From positions 372,001-436,000 of the forward strand of contig NW_026570287.1 of NCBI RefSeq assembly GCF_019649055.1: DNA of 64,000 nt, written 5' to 3'. Source of the stretch: Paramacrobiotus metropolitanus. Its lineage: Eukaryota > Tardigrada > Eutardigrada > Parachela > Macrobiotidae. Shown here in pieces: positions 27,675 through 40,851 of this stretch. Position 1 is the first letter of the stretch. Each line of letters opens with the position of its first letter. Under the pieces are notes generated by a model, which was not told the DNA's origin, did no database searches, and worked only from the letters and a program-made list of their open reading frames with translations. The translations under genes and the position numbers were made by a program.

Positions 27675-28506
27675 CATATAGCCATGCTGCACAGCGTGTT
27701 GTGTATTTACCTGCCAAATATGCTGACAACACAAGTACTTCTGCTCGATCACTTCTAATACATACTTCAAGTAGGATTTGGATTTTTGGATGGCCAACAG
27801 AATGATAAGTTTTGCGACTAGTACTGTATTAGCCGTGCAGACTTGATAAATTTGATACACTTATTGTTAGTCATTGTCCTTCAATAGAAGTATGTGTTTT
27901 TATGGTTAACGCTGTTGAAATGATAATGATGTTATCTCATTCGCAGAAGTGAAATAGTGTTTTACACTAAACCAAAAATGTGAAGTTTATGCCTATCTGC
28001 AGTATATGACAATAAAATGTAAACCGACAAGAGCAACCAAACGGTCCAAACCGTAAATGCTGTTGGATGCGGTTGGTACTTGATACTGACTGAGTAACTG
28101 GACATTTTTTGCTGTCTTTTTAGTTTTGCAAACTGGCATTAGTATTGTTGGTACTTGCAAATAAAGCTCGATCTGCTGCGACGATTAATTTTCACTTACG
28201 GTTAGTGATACCGTTAGTTTAAGGTTGTGTTCGCTCCGTTTTGTTTTGAAGCAAGTGACCGGTAGTCCTTCACTTTTTAATCAAAGACTGGGAGTGTAAA
28301 GAAGTAAGTAATCAGGGTAGTAAGTAAGGGTAACGGGTAAGGGTACGTAATTAATTAAGTACAGCAATTTGAGCATTGTTGATGACATTAAGGGAAATGT
28401 CAAATCCACAAGGTCAAGTAAAACACAGACGAAGATGCAAAACGATATTGATCGTATAAATTAATCTGCACTAAAAATTAGTCAGTAATCATCTACACCG
28501 AGCACG
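27675..28506. other. Intergenic, with a short GTAAG/GGTAA-rich repeat
   Basis: AATAAA at 28011-28016 fits the end of the MAP kinase transcript. At about 28298-28350 there is a run of imperfect GTAAG and GGGTAA units. No coding exon seen. Confidence 0.45.
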
Positions 28507-29892
28507 ATGCAATCGAATAACGGCCCCGAAAGCGATCCCCCGGAAGAAGGCCTACCCCTTGTTCCGCAGCATGATTTTATACCATCATACTTGTCAAAGG
28601 TTACTGGCATTCAGCGCTCTCATTATTACACAAAAGACGAAGTTGCTCGGCACCGCACCACTGTCGATGCGTGGCTGTCCGTTCAGGATCGCGTCCTCAA
28701 CGTCAGCGATCTGACCGCCCGTTCGCACGGCATTACGCCGGCGGAACGACGGGCGCGTGCCACCTTAGCACGCTATGCGGGCACCAACGTCACGCACTGG
28801 TTTAAAGCCAACAGGTTCCCCTTGGAGTTGAGAGAATTCAGCAATTGGAAGCATAATGGAATGCAGGAGTATTTCTTGCCACAGGGACCGATTCCCGATG
28901 TGTTGCCCTTCGCGCCGGTGACTAATTATTCGGTGCCGCGGCCCGGTCGAAGGAAAACCTTCTGGTGGAATGAAGCCAGGCGAGAGATTGGTAAACTCAC
29001 GAAGAAGACCAGGAAAATATGGGTTGTCAACATGCTTTTTTGCGTCCGAGCCACATAATGCGGCGCCACAGCAACTAAAGGTCATCAGTGCACTGTAGTA
29101 TTTAATTGCACAATATACTGACATAATACACGCATTGCATGTACTACTACCAACCTGACCGCAGTCAGCAGAGAAGGAACTCTACAAATACTCGTATACC
29201 AGATTATGTCAATACGTATATACATAAATATTCGAATATAGAATTTTTCAGTGCAAATTTGTGAATTCGTATAAAATATTGTGTGTAACATACAGATCTA
29301 GAAAAAATTATACCCACATTAAATTTACACTACTAGATTAAAAATTAGTGTAAAGCAGACTTTCACTCTTACTACTCTAGTAATTTAAGTTTGGTTTCAT
29401 GCCAAGCGCGCTTCCGTCGCAGACTGTCTAGTGTATTGTCTAATCTACAATTACCGGCATTATTCGGTATACATATATTTTACGTAAATACATATGGCAC
29501 AGTACCGCTAGTGTATTGTAATTGAAATTCAGTTTACACGGAATCAGTATTGCAAGTCACAATCACAAAGTGTTTTTAAACTTCGTTTGCATATTATTTC
29601 TTATTTAAATTGCTTACAGTACAATGATCGACCAGTGTCTGAATTAACAAACTTGACACAGGTTTGCTCGGAGGAGACACTGAAAGAAATACTTTACCGA
29701 TATCTCCACTACAATCGTCACGCGGGAAGCTACACGTGGAAATACGAAGGTCGCGTTCTAGATATGGATAAAACTTTGGAAGATAACGGTATTGACGATG
29801 ATGAGGAAGAACTAAAAGCGCTCGATATAAATGCCGACGAATACATACCAGTCTTGCACGTTTACTTTAATGACGACCTCACATCTGCTTGA
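28507..29892 (+). CDS. CYB5D1: Cytochrome b5 domain-containing protein 1
   Basis: A CYB5D1 orthologue; known members are linked to ciliary axonemes. Exon 1 is 28507 to about 29043 and exon 2 is 29620-29892, giving about 269 residues (human 228). Conserved blocks: YYTKDEVARH with a candidate first heme His, the second at GTNVTHWF, KTRKIWVVN, and in exon 2 LKEILYRYLHYNRHAGSYTW, KYEGRVLDMDKTLEDNGI and YFNDDL. The exon-1 donor is uncertain: positions 29023, 29026 and 29044 all begin GT and all are phase 0, matching the acceptor. Alignment length favours the last. The N terminus has an extra 40 acidic and Pro-rich residues. The usual cytochrome b5 HPGG motif is absent, as in the family. Confidence 0.92.
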
Positions 29893-30549
29893 TAGATGCC
29901 TCTTTTGTTTCATTATTTATTCCGGCAGAAGACGCAAAAGACTAGTACCCCGTTCTAGCTTTATATATTGAACTAGCCTAATTGCGAGCCGGTGCTTAAA
30001 TACGTAAAATAGGTAATTGTTTATTCAATTCTGTACTTTTATTGTGATAAATTAATTACTAGTTTTGCACATGCATACGAGTACTGAAGTATAGATATGT
30101 GATGACAGGCTTAGAAGTTGGCTTTTCTGGGAAATCTAATTAAAAAGGAAGGAACTGCGCATGCTTTCACACAGTACTGGTAGTAAACCTCGTTTTGATT
30201 CAGTAACGAAAAGTAAAGAATTATCAAAGATTCTGCGACATTAATCACTCATATCAGTCCTCAATAAAATTCTAGGTTCAAAATTTTTCGTAGTCCGATG
30301 ATCCAGAGGCGCAAAGTGTGTTTACTGCCTACGTATAAAGTAGTGCTCAAAGTTGTGTGTATTCGCTACCCGCCCGCTGCGCGCAGCCAAACTCTTCCGA
30401 TAGGAAATGTTTGGATTTGGAAGGAAGTCAAGTTAGTCAACTGTTGTTAGTCCAGCATTTGCACAAGGCGTTTTTTTAGTGAGTGTTTTGATTTCCTGGT
30501 GTTCGAAGTCCTTGTTTTGGCTGCTGTTCTTTCGGTAATCTGTTTTCTG
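29893..30549. other. Intergenic between CYB5D1 and helicase copy 1
   Basis: No gene seen. It contains AATAAA near 30264 and the octamer TACGAGTA at 30076-30083. Confidence 0.45.
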
Positions 30550-33500
30550 ATGGCTAGCAGAAAAGCTAAAGGACCGATTGATTGGGAAGAATATAACGAC
30601 AACGATGAAAGCGATGAAAGTGAAAGCGAATCCGATGACGAGGAAGATGATTTTGAAGGTTTCTGGTTTTATGTAACGCGCTCGTTGAACATTCTTCTTT
30701 TCTGAGTTTTCTCCAGTGTTAAGCTGTCGTTTGGTGCTTACTGATTCCAAATCTTGAAGTTCGTAATCCTGGCGAGCTTAATCCCAGAATTTCACGATTT
30801 TGCAGAGCCTGACGAAGAAGACATCGCGTTGATGTTGAAGAATTACTCGTTGAAGAACGGACTGGTGGAGGATTTGCAGACAGTGGCAGTTCCCAGTACC
30901 AGTCATGGGTCTCACGGCTCGCACTCGTCCGCGGGACCATCGCATGGGCGTGCGCATGCCAGTGGTGCATTAAACCTGCAACCCGCTAAGCATTTACGAG
31001 GGAAAGCACTCCAAGAGTTCCTGCGCACCCAGTCGAGACTGAAGAAGACCTTACAGAAAACGCCAGAAGAACGCGAGAAACGCAAAGACCGGAAAGAACG
31101 GAAACGCCAGGAAAAAGCTGTTAAGAAAGATCCAAAGGATGTGAGTTGTTAAGGTTAAATAAACAGTAATAATAAAGTATTAAGATGTATCAGTGAAAAG
31201 GTTCGTTAAAGTTAACGGTTCGGTGAACAAGTTCGAATCACAAAGGACTGAAAACGATTACCTAAATTCACTATAATTTACATTTTTTTTATCTCGTTTT
31301 TGGAGTAAATTTCTTTCTTGTAACATTCGAAAAAAAAATTTGTACTAAATCGCGTTTTGATGTTTGTCTGTTTAAAAATTTCGCCGTTAAAGGTTGGTCG
31401 TGTGATTTAAAATCTGTAGATGCTGGTTTTTTTTTGTTTCATTTCGAATCAGTCAAAACGAACTGAAACACTTACCTACTTAAATTTTACTACAATTTAT
31501 AGTTAGTTATGACCTCGTTTTTGGAGTATTTGTTTTCTTACATGATTTCAAGGGAAAAATTTCGATTTGTTCTTTGTCCTTATTCTTCATGAGCTTTTTC
31601 TTTTTTTTCTGTTTGTAATTGGGATTTGTGACTACACTTTGCGTGGTCTCGACTGGTGTTTATTTTTTATTTCAGTATCCATCGGTATATGTGAAGCCGA
31701 GTGAGCAGAGTGCATTGGAGCGCCTTATAGCTGACTACAGAAACTCCCGAAATCGCGCTGGCAACGGCCACGAAACATCCGTCCCTGCTGCGATGCCTAC
31801 TGCCAGTGAAAACAGTGTCACTGAAAATACGGCGGGTGTGACGGAGGCCGACGGAAGCGAGATGTTAGACAGGGGTGATCATGAAACGGAGGAATGGCAA
31901 GAAATAGTGGAAACGGATACCGCTTCTGCGCCGGCGTTGAACTTGGATCCCGGCGTGCAGATTCGCCTGGATAGTCTGAGTCTGCAGTTCGTCGACGAAT
32001 TCTCCCAAAAACGACAAAAACCGCTGTACAAAGAAATGCTGGCGTTCAGGCAGAAGTTACCAGCGTGGGCCGCTAGAAAGGTAAGTTTTATGCGTAACGC
32101 AGTTCGGAAAGATAATACTCGTAACTGTTTCATTTATCACGAGATTTTGTGGAAAGTGAAATTGTTTTTTGACATCTTCTTCTGTTAAAGTTTTGTGCGG
32201 TGCAGTTCATTAGTTTTAATAAACAAACATTCTAGGTAAAAATGTGGAACTGGTTTATTTCAACAGTTGACATCAGAGTTTTTGTAACCTTTATTTATTT
32301 TTGCGGTGCGACTGCGGGTACACTTAAACTATTCTTTTTACGTCTTATATAGGATCTGTTGGAAATGGTTAACAGTAGCCAGGTTTGCGTGGTGAGTGGT
32401 GAGACCGGTTGCGGAAAAACAACTCAGGTAACTGAGGAAAACAACTTAAATATCCTTCACGAACAGCAGTTGAAAGGTTTGTTCGTTCTCAGTTGCCTCA
32501 GTTCATTCTGGATGACTGGATAGAACGAGGCGAAGGAGCGCGGTGCAGTATTATTGTTACCCAGCCGCGTCGAATTAGCGCTATATCGGTAAGCCTGCAT
32601 GTGTTATGAATACAAACTCTTCTAATGGATTAATTGCTTTTAATTTTAATAGGTGTCTGAAAGAATTGCCAGAGAGCGTGCTGAGGAATTGGGCATTTCC
32701 GTGGGATACCAAATTCGATTAGAAAAGTGTGTTTCAGGGACAATAAATTATCATATCTTGTTTGTACCGAAAAAGCTCCTCTTTTTCAGGAAACTGCCCA
32801 GGTCGCATTGCTCTATCTTGATGTGCACAACGGGAGTGTTGTTGCAGTGGCTGAATTCTAACCGGTAATAAATCTCATCTTTTCAAGTACCTCATTTAGG
32901 CCTTGGTTACATTAATATGAAAACCGGGCCGTTTGACTTAATGTTTCTCGGTTTGTTGAATGAAAATCTTCTTGTCTTGATGCAGCTTAACATTCTCTTC
33001 CACCCACTCGTGATTTTAATTCCAGATGTTTGGAAGGGGTTTCCCATGTTATCGTGGACGAAATCCACGAGCAGGACATTCTCTCTGACTTTCTTTTGAT
33101 TATTCTGAAGGACTTGCTTAACGTCCGTCCCGATTTACGAGTGATCTTGATGTCCGCCACTATCAATGCTGAGAAATTTAGCTGGTATTTTGGTGCGTCA
33201 GTATATGGAATATCAATAATTGCTGTTTGCAGTTACTTAGTTGCATAATTCATGTTGAATCGGTTGTAGGTGGTTGCCCTTTGATGACTATACCGGGTTT
33301 CACATTTCCGGTGCGAGAAATGTTTTTGGAAGACATTTTGTCCGTAACTCAGTAAGTAGAACTGAAAGGTTCTAGTTTCATAAATGCGATTCGCTTTTGA
33401 TGCGTTGTATCAAACAGCTATAAGCCACGACCGCCAAAAACGCCGTCAAAGAAATCTTTTCGTGACAAAGAAGCGGGATTTGAATGGGAAAAATACTGTA

Positions 33501-36500
33501 CGAAATTAAGGTAAAGTTCAGTATGGTGCTACGTTTGATTTGCTGATTTTGTTTATGTATCTGATAATTCTGATGTGTATCTGACTGTTTTGTTGTGATA
33601 TATCCATGATTTTGATTTGATCTGATATCACCCCACAGGTAATCGTTGCTGACTTTGAGGTGATGTTTGTAATTTGTCTTCAAACTAACTATTTATTTTT
33701 CGTTATATTTATATCCTTGACATCTCTGTTTGCTTTATCTCGGTCTGAGCCTGCTTGCAGTTATTGATAATGCGTACGAAATTTTTAGGACGAAGCAATA
33801 TTGATTTTTCTGCCGGGATGGGATGATATTAAGAAACTCAACAATTTGCTGAGCTCGGGATTTCGAAGAGATGATATAAATCTCATCCCGCTGCATTCGA
33901 TGATGCCGACGATTAATCAGCGACAAGTATTTGAGCGTTCTCCTAATAAGCGGAAGATCGTTATTGCAACATCGATTGCCGAGACAAGGTGGGCTTTTTG
34001 TCTTCGCTAGTGTTATCCTGTACCCGCAGACCGCAGTGATAGCACCGAATCCATTCCAATTTTTTATTTTTTTGATAGTATAACCATCGACGATATCGTG
34101 CACGTGATCGATTCGGGAAAGATCAAAATGAAAGACTTCGATGTCAAGCGTAACTTAAGTACCCTCACAGCGCAGTGGGTATCCGTGTCCAACGCCCGGC
34201 AGCGCAGAGGAAGAGCTGGCCGGTACGTAATTCTACATACTATAGTATTTAAAACATATCCACCTCTAGTTAAATAGCAAGCGCCGTACGAGGTTTTTGA
34301 GTTATATTACTTCTTGTTTTTCATGATCATGAAAATGATTTTGTTCTGCAAATGACATGAGTCACCTTATCGTTCGCTGGAACTTTGCTTGAAATCAGTT
34401 AACTCTAACTTTTGAATTCTCCTCTCGGGTTAACTCATCGATGATTTCGTTTTGTTATGTTCAGCGTAAATTAAAGAGTGTCAGTGTGATTGTAGGGTAA
34501 AGAGCGGAGTGTGCTATTATCTGTACACATCCTTCCAGTTCAGTAAGCTGCAAATGTATCCGCTTCCGGAAATGCAACGTACGCGCTTGGATGAGCTTTG
34601 TCTGCAAGTGAAAGTATGTCCTTGTTTTGTAATCCTACGACAAATTTTTCAGATAAAACATTGCTGTTTTTAATTTAGCTGCTGAAACTTGGCTTGGTTG
34701 CTCCGTTCGTGGAAAAGGCTATGGAACCACCCAGTCCAGAAGCGGTGGATCAGGCCATTGGGTTACTCAATATGATTGTTAGTGCCAGTTAAAATTTTAT
34801 TGCTTGCTGTTCAAGAAACACCGAATAAACTTTTTTCCTGCATATTTATGATTACATATCCTGATATCCTTGATTTTCTATAGTGCCATTACAACATAAA
34901 CTGCAGTATATGTTATTTATTGTTGTGTTATCGCAGGGTGCGTTAGATGATAAAGAAGAGTTAACTCCGCTTGGTCACCTGCTGGCGCGCACTCCCGTCC
35001 CTCCACAGCTAGGAAAAATGCTGTATTTGGGTTGCATTTTCAAATGTATCCAGCCTATCCTCAACATCGTGGCGATGCTGAGCTACCGTGATCCGTTCTG
35101 CACGCCGCTGGGGAAGGAAAACGAGGCCCGAGCTCAGCGTCTTAATTTTGCTGTACGATCGAAGAGCGACCATATTCTGTGCCATGATGCTATAGAGGTC
35201 AGCTTGGTAGCAAGATTATTTTCTTTACCTTTGATATCCTGTACATTTTACAGAAATATTCTTGTGTCTTAGGATTACATGAAGGCAACGGATAGGCTTC
35301 AGTTTTGTTGGGATCATTACATGTCGAACAACACGTGCATCGTAGGTTCAACGCTCATCGTATATATTTAGTACAATATTTAACCGCACTTGACGCGGCA
35401 CTTGCTATATCTGCAGCAAATTTCCAAAATGAAGAAACAGTTTGTCCAAATCCTTCATAGCACCGGCTTTCTCAAGACGTTTGATTATATGCATGGTGAT
35501 GCAAATAAAAACAAAGGTGTGCATTATTTGTTTTGTTCGCAGTCGTGTTACTCGTACACGTGGTTTGCAGAACCGTTCTCCCGCACGCAGTATAATAGTT
35601 AGCAGTCTGTTTTAAAAAAAAAGTTATGCTGATTTAGATGACGTTGACCTCATCAAAGCGGTCATTTGCGGAGGTCTTTATCCCAGTTTGGGAGTAATGG
35701 GACGATCCAAAGGAAAATTAGGGTAAATAGCCAATTCTTCATTGATTTGAGATATGTAGTATGAAGTAATTACTAGTTCTGATTTTGATTTTTGGTACTT
35801 GCTGTTTTTCAGAGCAAACGTACAAAGTGAAAACGAGAAGTTGGCGGTGCACCCGAAAAGTTACTTTGGACGAGGGTGTACCGAAAGAGGCATTGTGGCA
35901 TTTTTTACTGTCGTGAAAACCAGCCAAGTCTTCGTTCACGACATCACACTGATGAACAATAACCTGCCAGTTGTATTGTTCTGCAAAAGTCTTCGCAAGT
36001 TTGAAGTAAGAAGTGGTCGTCGCATTTACAGAACGTGTTCAGAACTAATTATGTGCACTAAGCGACCACGACAAGTGAAAAATCGAGTGAGGGAATTTGT
36101 CGTTATTGTTAATTAGTCGTTCTCCCTTTTTGCGATAGTTTTCTTTATATTTGGATGTTCAAACTAAATTGCTGTATCGTTAAGATTTGTTGAAAAAGTC
36201 ACGTCGTTACCAGCGAACCACTGATAAATCATCAGTTCTTTAGCTTTGAAGTGCAGTGAGTTACGTTACTAGTCACGACATATCTTTTAAAATGGGAACT
36301 TTTAAGTTTTATGTCTAAATTTGCCGTTTTTAGAGGGATCACGTGCAGTGCGTTGCGGTTGACAAATGGCTCAATCTGAAATGTCCGGATAAATCCTATG
36401 AAATCATTAAAGAGTTGCGGAATGTTTTGGAAGAAATGCTCAGTGGTATTTACATTCACGGCCTGGCCAAGAGCGATACGGACGATCCCGAAGCGGAAGC

Positions 36501-36555
36501 ACTGTTTGAAAGAATTGTGAAAGCTATGCAGTTTAAATACACATCGCCGAGCTGA
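30550..36555 (+). CDS. DHX36: DHX36-like DEAH-box helicase, copy 1 (reading frame interrupted)
   Basis: DHX36 proteins unwind G-quadruplexes and RNA. Exons: 30550-30658, 30806-31140, 31676-32080, 32353-32427, 32493-32588, 32653-32726, 32790-32864, 33026-33192, 33270-33351, 33418-33510, [missing], 33789-33988, 34079-34222, 34496-34613, 34679-34777, 34937-35197, 35273-35341, 35417-35516, 35638-35722, 35813-36005, 36334-36555. Features in order: acidic N terminus ([16 protein letters not shown]), a DHX36-specific-motif-like [19 protein letters not shown], Walker [26 protein letters not shown], the helicase-associated domain and an OB-like end. Exon 10 ends in phase 2 and exon 12 starts in phase 0, so one exon of length 3n+1 is needed between them and none exists with canonical sites. 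Joining the two directly gives a stop within six codons. All other exons are intact. It is either a recently broken gene, a truncated product, or a sequence error. Confidence 0.85.
33511..33788 (+). pseudogene. Site of the missing helicase exon; possible decayed exon
   Basis: The intron position corresponds to exon 12 (43897-44008, 112 bases) of helicase copy 2. All three frames carry stops. The only AG sites that leave an intron of at least 55 bases (33638, 33659, 33749, 33760) either reach a stop at once or run out of frame into the next exon. A sequence resembling an exon end, ACCCCACAG|GTAATC, lies at 33638 in the phase required by the next exon. Upstream of it, partial resemblance to the family is split over two frames (QYGATFDLL, then [13 protein letters not shown]) and broken by TGA. 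This resemblance is weak. Confidence 0.45.
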
Positions 36556-37376
36556 AATTCCTTGTAATTGTACTATTAAATTTGGGATCACAATCGGATA
36601 GTCGAATGAATTGTGATGGTCATTTTTTGTGAATCTGAATGCTCCTGGTTGATTAATTTTATTTTTTTTACAGTATGTCATTTTGTGGAATAATTTTCAT
36701 TTGGCATTTGGGATTCTTATGTGATTTTCTTTTGAAATTTTGCAGTGTAATTTGTACAAATACTGACGGTGCTTGAAGTAAAACTACCGGATACTAACTA
36801 CCGGACAGATATAGCAAGAAAATGGTTAATTGGCATCTGTCTTTACAGCTAGCTATCACTCACTAATTTTAAATGCCTATCCGAAGGCTAATGTCAAAAT
36901 GTTGAAAGGTTTTTGCCGTTCGGTCTCAAGTCTCAACAAACGAAACAGTTCGGCCGTGCCCAGCCAAAAATTACAGATTGTTGTTTGCGATGAATAACTG
37001 AGTTCACAACAAAATCATCAAATGTATACTTTCTTCTGTATACATAACAGAACCATTACATTAAATTAATGTTAAAATTCTGGAGTTATATTGACCTGAG
37101 GCCGAGCCTCGATCTGTCTGAAGTCTTTTTTCAGCTAATGAAAAATCGCTGCTCACTATTGCCAGGTGTTCATTTAAGTACTGAAGGGTTCAAATCTATG
37201 GACGGATCAGCGCCTCTGCTGAGTGCTGACATCTGAGTCGCCCGCAAGTGACACAACTTCACAACGTTGGTTTGGGAATTTATCAAAATTTATCAAAGTA
37301 GTACTCAACAATCAATCCCAATTGCTGTCGTCGACGATAAAATACAATAAGGGATAATCAATGCGCGTCATGTAGG
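36556..37376. other. Intergenic between helicase copy 1 and DDX39B
   Basis: The 3' ends of the two convergent genes meet around here. No coding exon seen. The motif AACTACCGGA occurs near 36783 and again near 36796, and related AAACTACCGGAC repeats occur at 13507 and 13523, a small dispersed repeat. Confidence 0.4.
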
Positions 37377-37386
37377 TATATAAAAG
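37377..37386 (+). promoter_or_regulatory. TATA-box-like sequence without an obvious gene
   Basis: A perfect TATATAAAAG lies on the plus strand, between two convergent gene ends. The following 120 bases contain only a very short ATG frame. It may mark a non-coding transcript or be chance. Confidence 0.25.
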
Positions 37387-37570
37387 CAGCTATTTATAAT
37401 AATAACAAACACCACAAGTCGAACTCGTAGCAAACAGCAAATAAGTATACCAGGCGATCCAGAAAACGAGGTCATACCAGAGATATAATATATGAATGAA
37501 AACCGATGCACTTAGATACATAGGTTACGACGACAAAAACCCAATGGCTGGTAATTCCCCCAATCAATGC

Positions 37571-40092
37571 TCATTTCTTCTCGATATACAGGCTGAGGTC
37601 CAACTCATCCGGAAGTTCAGATACGCTGATGTCGAAACGATCTTGAACTTGATTCATTACTTTAGAATCGCTGTCATCGCTGACGAAAGTGATGGCCAGA
37701 CCTTTGGTTCCGAAACGACCCGCACGGGCCACACGATGCAGATACGTATCCGAATCCGGAGGACAATCGTAGTTTATGACGATGTTGACACGCTCAATGT
37801 CCATACCTTCAAAGAAAAGGCTGACTTATGGTATTTCCACACTCTTCAAACGATAACAGAAGCCCAAACTAACGACGCAATTAAAGCAGATAAACAAAGA
37901 AACAGACCTCTTCCAAAGAGATCGGTGGCCACAAGCAAGCGCTTCTCGAAATCTTTGAACTGTTGATAACGGCTGAGACGCTCTTCCTGGGTCATCGCGG
38001 AATGGATGGCAATGGCGGGGAAATTTTGCTCAACCAGTAAAGCAGACAAACCCATACACCGTTGTACGGATTTTGTGAAGATGATACTACAGAAACAAAA
38101 ATAGTTAATTCAGTGACATGTATGGTAAGTAAATCGGAGTAAATGAGTACTAAAACTCTTACACTTGGTTGAATTCCAACAGATCCAACAACTCAAACAA
38201 CCGTTTGCTCTTCTCGCTCTCCTTCAGTTTCAGGTAGTGCTGCTGAAGGCCATGGAGTGTGAGCTTGGTATCATCGTCCACCATCACTTCCAGGGGATCC
38301 TGATGAAAATAACGCGATTTTCCTTAACATGAACGAACAACACCGGTGCTGACACTGCTGGCAGTCCAGTTTTCGCTCGCGTCTCACTTGAAGTTTGGGA
38401 ATATTGGCTCTCGAGTTTCATGCTTCAAAATACAGTCTTCCGCACAGCACATACGAATACCGAACTTACACTTATGCATCTTACATTCTAAATGAAAAAA
38501 TCTAGCCGGAGTTCTAATAATCAAAATTTTCTACGCAAAAATCTTTTAATTTGGAAAAAAAGAAGCATCTTTCTTTTAGCCTAGGCCCGATCGTGAAAAC
38601 GTCTGCGTGGAAACATTCCTGTGGAAGGAAAATTCAATGTTAGCCGCTGACATACAAACGGCAAAACACCACTTTAACTTACAGAAATTTAAACCCCGAT
38701 AAGAGGCGATGCAGCAGAACCCATCGCTTTGCATCCAGATAATGGATCCATATAATCCGTATACGCTTATTCACGTACAGTGTAACAAGGCATATCGGAC
38801 TACAGGGACGGTGCAAAGTCAAAGATGGAACCGAATGTTCTCCCCCACACTTCAGTAACGACGCTTGCGCACATTTTGGTGATTCTCTCTCTCAAAACCC
38901 CCTCTCAAGCGATCACACCACCACACAATGGAAGCACCGCTCCATTCAGTCTCTGGACAGCAGGTCTGCACTGGAAGAACGGCGCTACGGCATGTTCGTG
39001 CTTGTGACTAATACGAACCTGCATGAATTTCCGGCACACTGGACGAATGTCTTTGGGCAGCGTGGCGCTGAACATCATCACCTGTTTCTCACGCGGTGTC
39101 AGCTTGAAGATTTCCTGAATGTCTTTGCGCATGTCCAACTGTGACAACACTTTGTCGCACTCATCCAAAATGAAGTGCTTCACGTGATTGAGGTTCAAAG
39201 CTTTTTCACGGATCAGCGCTAAAATTCTGCCCGGTGTGCCCACGACGATGTGAGGATAGGCTTTCTTGATGTTATCCTTATCCGTAGTGATGGGCAATCC
39301 GCCGAAGTACACGCCCAGCTTCACGGTGCGCATGTACTTCTTGAAACGCTCGTATTCTTTGGCAATCTGGTAGGCCAGCTCCCGTGTGTGGCACAGCACC
39401 AGGACCGAAACTTGATTGTCGACAGGGTCGATTTGTTGCAGCGTGGAGAGCACGAAGACCGCTACATTGATATACGAAGCATAACGCACCAGAATAAAAT
39501 TCTCAGAAATGTACTTCTGAATCTGAATTTTCAAAAAATGTGCTTACCAGTCTTTCCCATTCCAGATTTGGCCTGGCACAAGACGTCCATACCTAAATTG
39601 GCCTGCGGAATACATTCGTGTTGAACCTCTGTAAACAGAAAAATCATGATTGCGTCTCATATTTTTGCAGGTCTTAGGCAAAAGGAGGAGAGGTAAAATA
39701 GTAAAAATGAAAGTCAAGATAGTAAAATGAAATGAAAATCAAAAATAACGCTAAACTAGCAATAGACCGCCACTTACACTAACTGCATAGCGTTAGAACT
39801 TAGAGGTTTTCCATATTACGTAAGAACTAAGAACTCTTTAAAATAGCTAGCGGAACATATGCGTACCTGAAGGATGCTCGAAGCCAGCATCGAAAATAGC
39901 CTTCAGGAGCTCAGGCTTCAGCAGGAAATCTTTAAATCCCGAGGAATGGATACTAACGTATCCCTGGGTCGGTCGAGCGCCAGCCTTCTTGACGTCCACT
40001 GTTACATCTTCCTCGGTGGCCTGGGCGCCAGTGTCGGTCACCTCCTCCACTTCCTCATCGTAATCGAGAAGCTCCACATTTTCATCAGCCAT
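37571..40092 (-). CDS. DDX39B: UAP56/DDX39B, DECD-box mRNA export and splicing helicase
   Basis: An ATP-dependent RNA helicase of the TREX complex, acting in spliceosome assembly and mRNA export in the nucleus. Exons on the minus strand: 40092-39867, 39628-39548, 39461-39019, 38299-38163, 38086-37908, 37806-37571; 433 residues (human 428). Landmarks: N-terminal [12 protein letters not shown]-motif region [20 protein letters not shown], Walker [24 protein letters not shown], the diagnostic [32 protein letters not shown] and the C-terminal [13 protein letters not shown]. All introns are GT-AG. The start ATG has a favourable AAATGG context. The gene lies between the two DHX36 copies on the opposite strand. 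Confidence 0.97.
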
Positions 40093-40851
40093 TTCTACAC
40101 ACACAAGATTTCTGCTGTAGATTTAAAAGTACCTTGTGATATAATCGTAATACTCATATTATCGCACGTCACTGTAACATTTCACGGTCTGTAGACTTTT
40201 ATCCTGAATCATTTTGATCGATAGACATACTGATTCTTCACGTGAAACTCGTTTGTAACAAAAATGTTTTAAGAACTGTCAGGCTCAAACAACGAAAATC
40301 AAACCCATGGAGTCTCACAGTGAAAGCTGGAAAACCTGGTACCCGCTAACAACTACCAAACTTAAACATCAATATTAAACGGTGTGATTTCCAGTGATTC
40401 CCATCAATCCTGTGCTACAGCTTATTCAAAACATCATACCTGAGTTATAGTGGGCAAAAATGGAAACGAAGAAATCTGGTAAATGATACCTAAAAGTGTA
40501 AACCTAAAAAGTACCTCTTCAAACGACAAAAACTCAAGGTCTCCTCGGATTTTCCGCTATGAATCAACGATCCAAAATGCCCGTAAAATGACGTCGTTAA
40601 AAACACGGGCCGGAATCTTTTGAGTCAGACTGAGATCAATGAACGGCGAATGAACGCTGAACAGCGCTGGTAGCCAATAAGGCAAGTCTAGCCCGCCTTT
40701 GGCTTGTCACCGGCTTAATCACCATCAACCAATCAGATCTTCTCACGGGCGGTATCGTCTCTATTGATTTTGAAATCTTCTTGCGCTTCCGCGCATGTTT
40801 TGTTTTCTAAACGGAAACACAAATCGTTTCATTTTATTGTGATCTATTGTA
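40093..40851. promoter_or_regulatory. Divergent promoter region of DDX39B and helicase copy 2
   Basis: 759 bases separate two genes transcribed away from each other, so both promoters should lie here. No TATA box or coding exon is apparent. Confidence 0.4.

Noticed and set aside
33582-33620. Selenocysteine read-through of the TGA codons in helicase copy 1
   Set aside because: The family has no selenocysteine, two TGAs plus a frame change would be needed, and no SECIS element was evident.
36232-36681. 149-residue minus-strand frame
   Set aside because: It is antisense to the last exon of helicase copy 1 and its 3' sequence.
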